DNA of 64,000 nt from Aurantimonas aggregata. Its GTDB lineage: Bacteria > Pseudomonadota > Alphaproteobacteria > Rhizobiales > Rhizobiaceae. The stretch spans positions 1-64,000 of the forward strand of contig NZ_JAAAMJ010000007.1 in assembly GCF_010500835.1 (NCBI RefSeq), written 5' to 3'. A model generated the notes under the pieces. It did no database searches. It saw only the letters and a list, made by a program, of their open reading frames with translations, and was not told where the DNA came from. Made by a program: the position numbers and the translations under genes. Below, piece after piece: positions 61,783 to 64,000 of this stretch (its first letter is position 1; each line of letters opens with the position of its first letter).

Positions 61783-62238
61783 TTGCGCTTCGTGTTCCTG
61801 TTGCTTGCCCTTGCGGCATTCGGTTCCTCTGCGCGCGCAGAGGAGCTGGTCAAGGCCAGCGATACCGACACGATCGTCGATCTCGCCAGGGGCTTCGGAT
61901 CCGCCACGATCGAGAAGGGCGACACGACCTACATCAAGGGCCGGATCGACGGCACGGTCTACGCGATCTTCTTCTACGACTGCGACGCGGAAGGCGCCGA
62001 CTGCAAGAGCATCCAGTTCTATGCGTCGTGGGACGATGCGGTGGTGAAGCCCGACGCGATCAGCGCCTGGAACCGGGACAAGCGCTTCGCCAAGGCCTAC
62101 ATGGACAACGAGGACGATCCGGTGCTGGAGATGGACGTCAACATGCGCCACGGCGTTGCCCGCGCCAATCTCGAGGACACGATCGACTGGTGGCGGATCT
62201 CGCTGGAGAAGTTCAAGTCGGACGTGCTGGAACTCTAA
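61783..62238 (+). CDS. Exported YbjN-domain protein
   Basis: 151 residues starting at TTG 61783, supported by GGGAGGG seven bases upstream, with a signal peptide (RFVFLLLALAAFGSSARAEE). The mature part, ELVKASDTDTIVDLARGFGSATIEKGDTTYIKGRIDGTVYAIFFYDCD followed by FYASWDDAVVKPDAISAWNRDKRFAKAYMDNEDDPVLEMDVNM, fits the YbjN fold (chaperone-like alpha/beta). Two Cys in DCDAEGADC could form a disulfide. Such genes are not a known urease part; it lies between urtE and ureD in the same direction. Function unknown. Confidence 0.78.
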   Translation: MRFVFLLLALAAFGSSARAEELVKASDTDTIVDLARGFGSATIEKGDTTYIKGRIDGTVYAIFFYDCDAEGADCKSIQFYASWDDAVVKPDAISAWNRDKRFAKAYMDNEDDPVLEMDVNMRHGVARANLEDTIDWWRISLEKFKSDVLEL

Positions 62239-62296
62239 CCGCGGCAGCGCCGGTCGGGCCGGAGGCCGCGGCGCCGCGGCCGTCGATGGTGCGGCA

Positions 62297-63136
62297 ATGA
62301 CGTCTGCCGTTGTTGCCGAAAGCACGCCGTCGGATGCGTTTCCTTCGATGCAGCGCGCGGCAGGCGCCGTCGCAGCCGACTTCCGCCTCGTCGCCGGCCG
62401 CTCGCGATTGCAACGCCTGCACCAGGCCGGCTGCCTGAAGCTGCGTTTTCCGCGGCTGCCGGCCGCCGAGGCCGAAGCGGTGCTGATCAACACCGCAGGC
62501 GGGCTGACCGGCGGCGATCGGCTCGACCAGCAGTTCGGCGTGGCAACAGGCGCGCATTTCACCGTCACCACCCAGGCCTGCGAGCGGGTCTACCGCGCCT
62601 CGTCGGGACATGCAGGGGTGACGACGCGCGTCCAGATCGGCGAGGACGCCGGGTTTGCCTGGCTGCCGCAGGAGACGATCCTGTTCGAGGCCGGCGCGGT
62701 TCGCCGTTCCCTGACGGTCGAGGCCGAGGCGTCGTCCCGCTTCGTGCTGTGCGAGAGCATCATTCTCGGCCGCGAACGGATGGGCGAGACCGTCGAGAGC
62801 GGCCTGCTGCACGAGCGCTGGCGGGTCCGCGTCGACGGCAGGCTGGCCTTCGCCGACGACCTGCATTTGTCCGGCGCCATCGCGGCGGGTACGGCGGGAC
62901 CCGCCAGCCTTTCCGCAAACCGCGCGCTGGCCACCGTCGTCGCCCATGCTCCGGCCATCGAGACGAAGCTCGCCGCCGTCCGGGCGCTGGTGGGCGCCAG
63001 CGGCGGCGCCAGCCTCGTCGGCGGGCTCATGGTAGTCCGCCTGCTGGCACCGACCGGCTTTGCGCTGCGCAAGCGGCTGATTCCGGTGCTCGCGGCACTG
63101 GCAAACGCGCCGGTGCCGCGCGTATGGTCGCTGTAA
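62297..63136 (+). CDS. ureD: Urease accessory protein UreD
   Basis: A 279-residue cytoplasmic chaperone needed for nickel loading of urease with UreF and UreG. Features are AAGAVAADFRLVAGRSRLQRLHQAGCLKLRFPR, VLINTAGGLTGGDRLDQQFGV, TTQACERVYRASSG, WLPQETILFEAGAVRRSL and ESIILGRERMGETV. ATG 62297 is chosen by similarity to family length. It is followed by ureA after 21 bp. Confidence 0.94.
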   Translation: MTSAVVAESTPSDAFPSMQRAAGAVAADFRLVAGRSRLQRLHQAGCLKLRFPRLPAAEAEAVLINTAGGLTGGDRLDQQFGVATGAHFTVTTQACERVYRASSGHAGVTTRVQIGEDAGFAWLPQETILFEAGAVRRSLTVEAEASSRFVLCESIILGRERMGETVESGLLHERWRVRVDGRLAFADDLHLSGAIAAGTAGPASLSANRALATVVAHAPAIETKLAAVRALVGASGGASLVGGLMVVRLLAPTGFALRKRLIPVLAALANAPVPRVWSL

Positions 63137-63157
63137 CGACACGATGAGGAATCAGGA

Positions 63158-63460
63158 ATGCAGCTGACCCCCCGCGAGAAGGACAAGCTCCTCGTCTCCA
63201 TGGCCGCGCAGGTCGCCCGCCGCCGCCTCGAACGGGGCGTGAAGCTCAACCATCCGGAAGCGATCGCGCTGATCACCGACTTCGTGGTCGAGGGCGCGCG
63301 CGACGGCCGTCCCGTCGCCGAGCTGATGGAAGCCGGCGCCCACGTCATCACCCGCGATCAGGTGATGGAGGGCATCGCCGAGATGATCCACGACGTGCAG
63401 ATCGAGGCGACGTTTCCCGACGGGACCAAGCTGGTGACGGTGCACGAGCCGATCCGCTGA
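63158..63460 (+). CDS. ureA: Urease gamma subunit
   Basis: A 100-residue structural subunit of urease: [43 protein letters not shown], then [43 protein letters not shown], full family length with AGGAAT before the ATG. The beta and catalytic alpha subunits should lie to the right, outside the window. Confidence 0.96.
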   Translation: MQLTPREKDKLLVSMAAQVARRRLERGVKLNHPEAIALITDFVVEGARDGRPVAELMEAGAHVITRDQVMEGIAEMIHDVQIEATFPDGTKLVTVHEPIR

Positions 63461-63475
63461 CGCCGACGTGACGGT

Positions 63476-63730
63476 TCAGCGGGCGCCGCCGGCGTCCGCG
63501 TCCATAGCCGTGTCGCCGCCCTCGAGCGCCGACACGGCGATGGGATCGCCCTCTGCAGCGACCTCCAACGGCCTGCCGCCGACGAAGCGGTAGCCCTGCT
63601 CGACCCGCGAATAATAGCCGGCGCCGGTGACGCCGCCGAGCGTCACCGTGCGCACCAGCAGCGGCTCGGCATGGCCGGCCGGCAGGCACGCAGCGAAAAG
63701 CGTCGCCGCGATCACGGATGATCTCAGCAT
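63476..63730 (-). CDS. Small exported protein, function unknown
   Basis: 84 residues on the strand opposite ureA: a signal peptide (LRSSVIAATLFAACLPAGHAE), then LLVRTVTLGGVTGAGYYSRVEQGYRFVGGRPLEVAAEGDPI, predicted beta, and an acidic end. It interrupts the usual ureA-ureB order, and no family is recognised. The coding call rests on the signal peptide and compact frame. Confidence 0.55.
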   Translation of the reverse strand: MLRSSVIAATLFAACLPAGHAEPLLVRTVTLGGVTGAGYYSRVEQGYRFVGGRPLEVAAEGDPIAVSALEGGDTAMDADAGGAR

Positions 63731-64000
63731 CTGTCGACTCCAACCTGTTGTCGGCAGCAGGCACCGGTCGTTGATCGCCGGTGCTCCAGCCTGCCTATGC
63801 GTCTCGAGCGGCCCTTATCTGTCGAGGCGGGCCGGTTCGAGAGCCTTCTAGCGGGCCGCTGGTTTCCGGAAGTTTGCGGTGCGGTGACGATCTGGCGATA
63901 TCGTTTCGCAATTGTTTCGACGCTGGCGGGGCTGCCTCGCGTGCGCTGCGAGAAAGGCTTTGACAGCCAGAAGGCGGGCTTACATGATCGCCCCACCCCC
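63731..64000. other. Right edge, no gene seen
   Basis: 270 bp with lower GC in places and no convincing frame, RNA or repeat. The promoter of the small exported gene should be here. Confidence 0.4.

Overview
The window is a GC-rich chromosomal segment from an alphaproteobacterium, most likely a methylotroph of the Hyphomicrobiales. The evidence is a lanthanide-type methanol dehydrogenase cluster (xoxF-xoxG-xoxJ), a nearly full tetrahydromethanopterin (H4MPT)/methanofuran one-carbon pathway (fae, mtdB, mch, fhcBADC and cofactor-biosynthesis genes), and a urtABCDE-ureDA urea block typical of the order. I cannot name the genus from sequence alone.

Layout. (1) 1-4339: the right end of a genomic island. 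It holds a mosaic recombinase/IS91-like fragment, an intact ISL3-type insertion sequence with matching ends and target duplication (864-2634), and a P4-type integrase pointing away from tRNA-Phe, whose 3' end is the likely attachment site. (2) 4340-13144: tRNA-Thr, two small proteins, pncB, a MarR-EmrA-EmrB type efflux operon, a DJ-1/PfpI protein and gamma-glutamyltransferase. (3) 13371-31509: the periplasmic methanol-oxidation region. It contains a MxaD-like protein, two YVTN propellers, a SoxYZ-like carrier with its zinc hydrolase, xoxF, xoxG, xoxJ, a rhodanese-like protein, and a minus-strand set made of a PQQ-linked ABC system, a poly-aspartate exported protein, a repeat-bearing exported protein and a NarL-type two-component system. 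(4) 31506-35487: methanofuran/H4MPT biosynthesis, including an MfnB-FolB fusion, an MfnE-like kinase, a dihydropteroate-synthase-like protein and a DUF447 protein. (5) 35659-41258: a PaoABC-type molybdenum aldehyde oxidoreductase, a PAS-GGDEF protein and a DUF1993 protein. (6) 41315-54918: an MfnF-like protein, a HisA/F-like protein, fae, a minus-strand operon (beta-RFAP synthase, mtdB, ATP-grasp, mch, ATP-grasp, CitG-like), a plus-strand pterin carbinolamine dehydratase and fhcBADC. (7) 55111-63730: a small Cys-rich protein, the urea ABC transporter behind a sigma-54 type promoter, a YbjN-like protein, ureD and ureA. The rest of the urease operon lies past the right edge.

How it fits together. 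Methanol is oxidised in the periplasm by XoxF, with electrons passed to the XoxG cytochrome. XoxJ, the MxaD-like protein, the propellers, the SoxYZ-like carrier and the PQQ-linked ABC system are accessory parts. Formaldehyde is joined to H4MPT by Fae, oxidised by MtdB, cyclised by Mch, and released as formate by the FhcABCD complex through methanofuran. The neighbouring biosynthetic genes make those two cofactors. The urea block supplies nitrogen.

The least explained parts are the minus-strand set at 22362-27065, in particular the 13-residue acidic run in the protein at 25396-26022 and the tandem repeat in the protein at 22690-23532, and the mosaic at the left edge. No CRISPR array and no rRNA gene was seen. 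Functional names come from recognising family motifs by eye; no database search was run.
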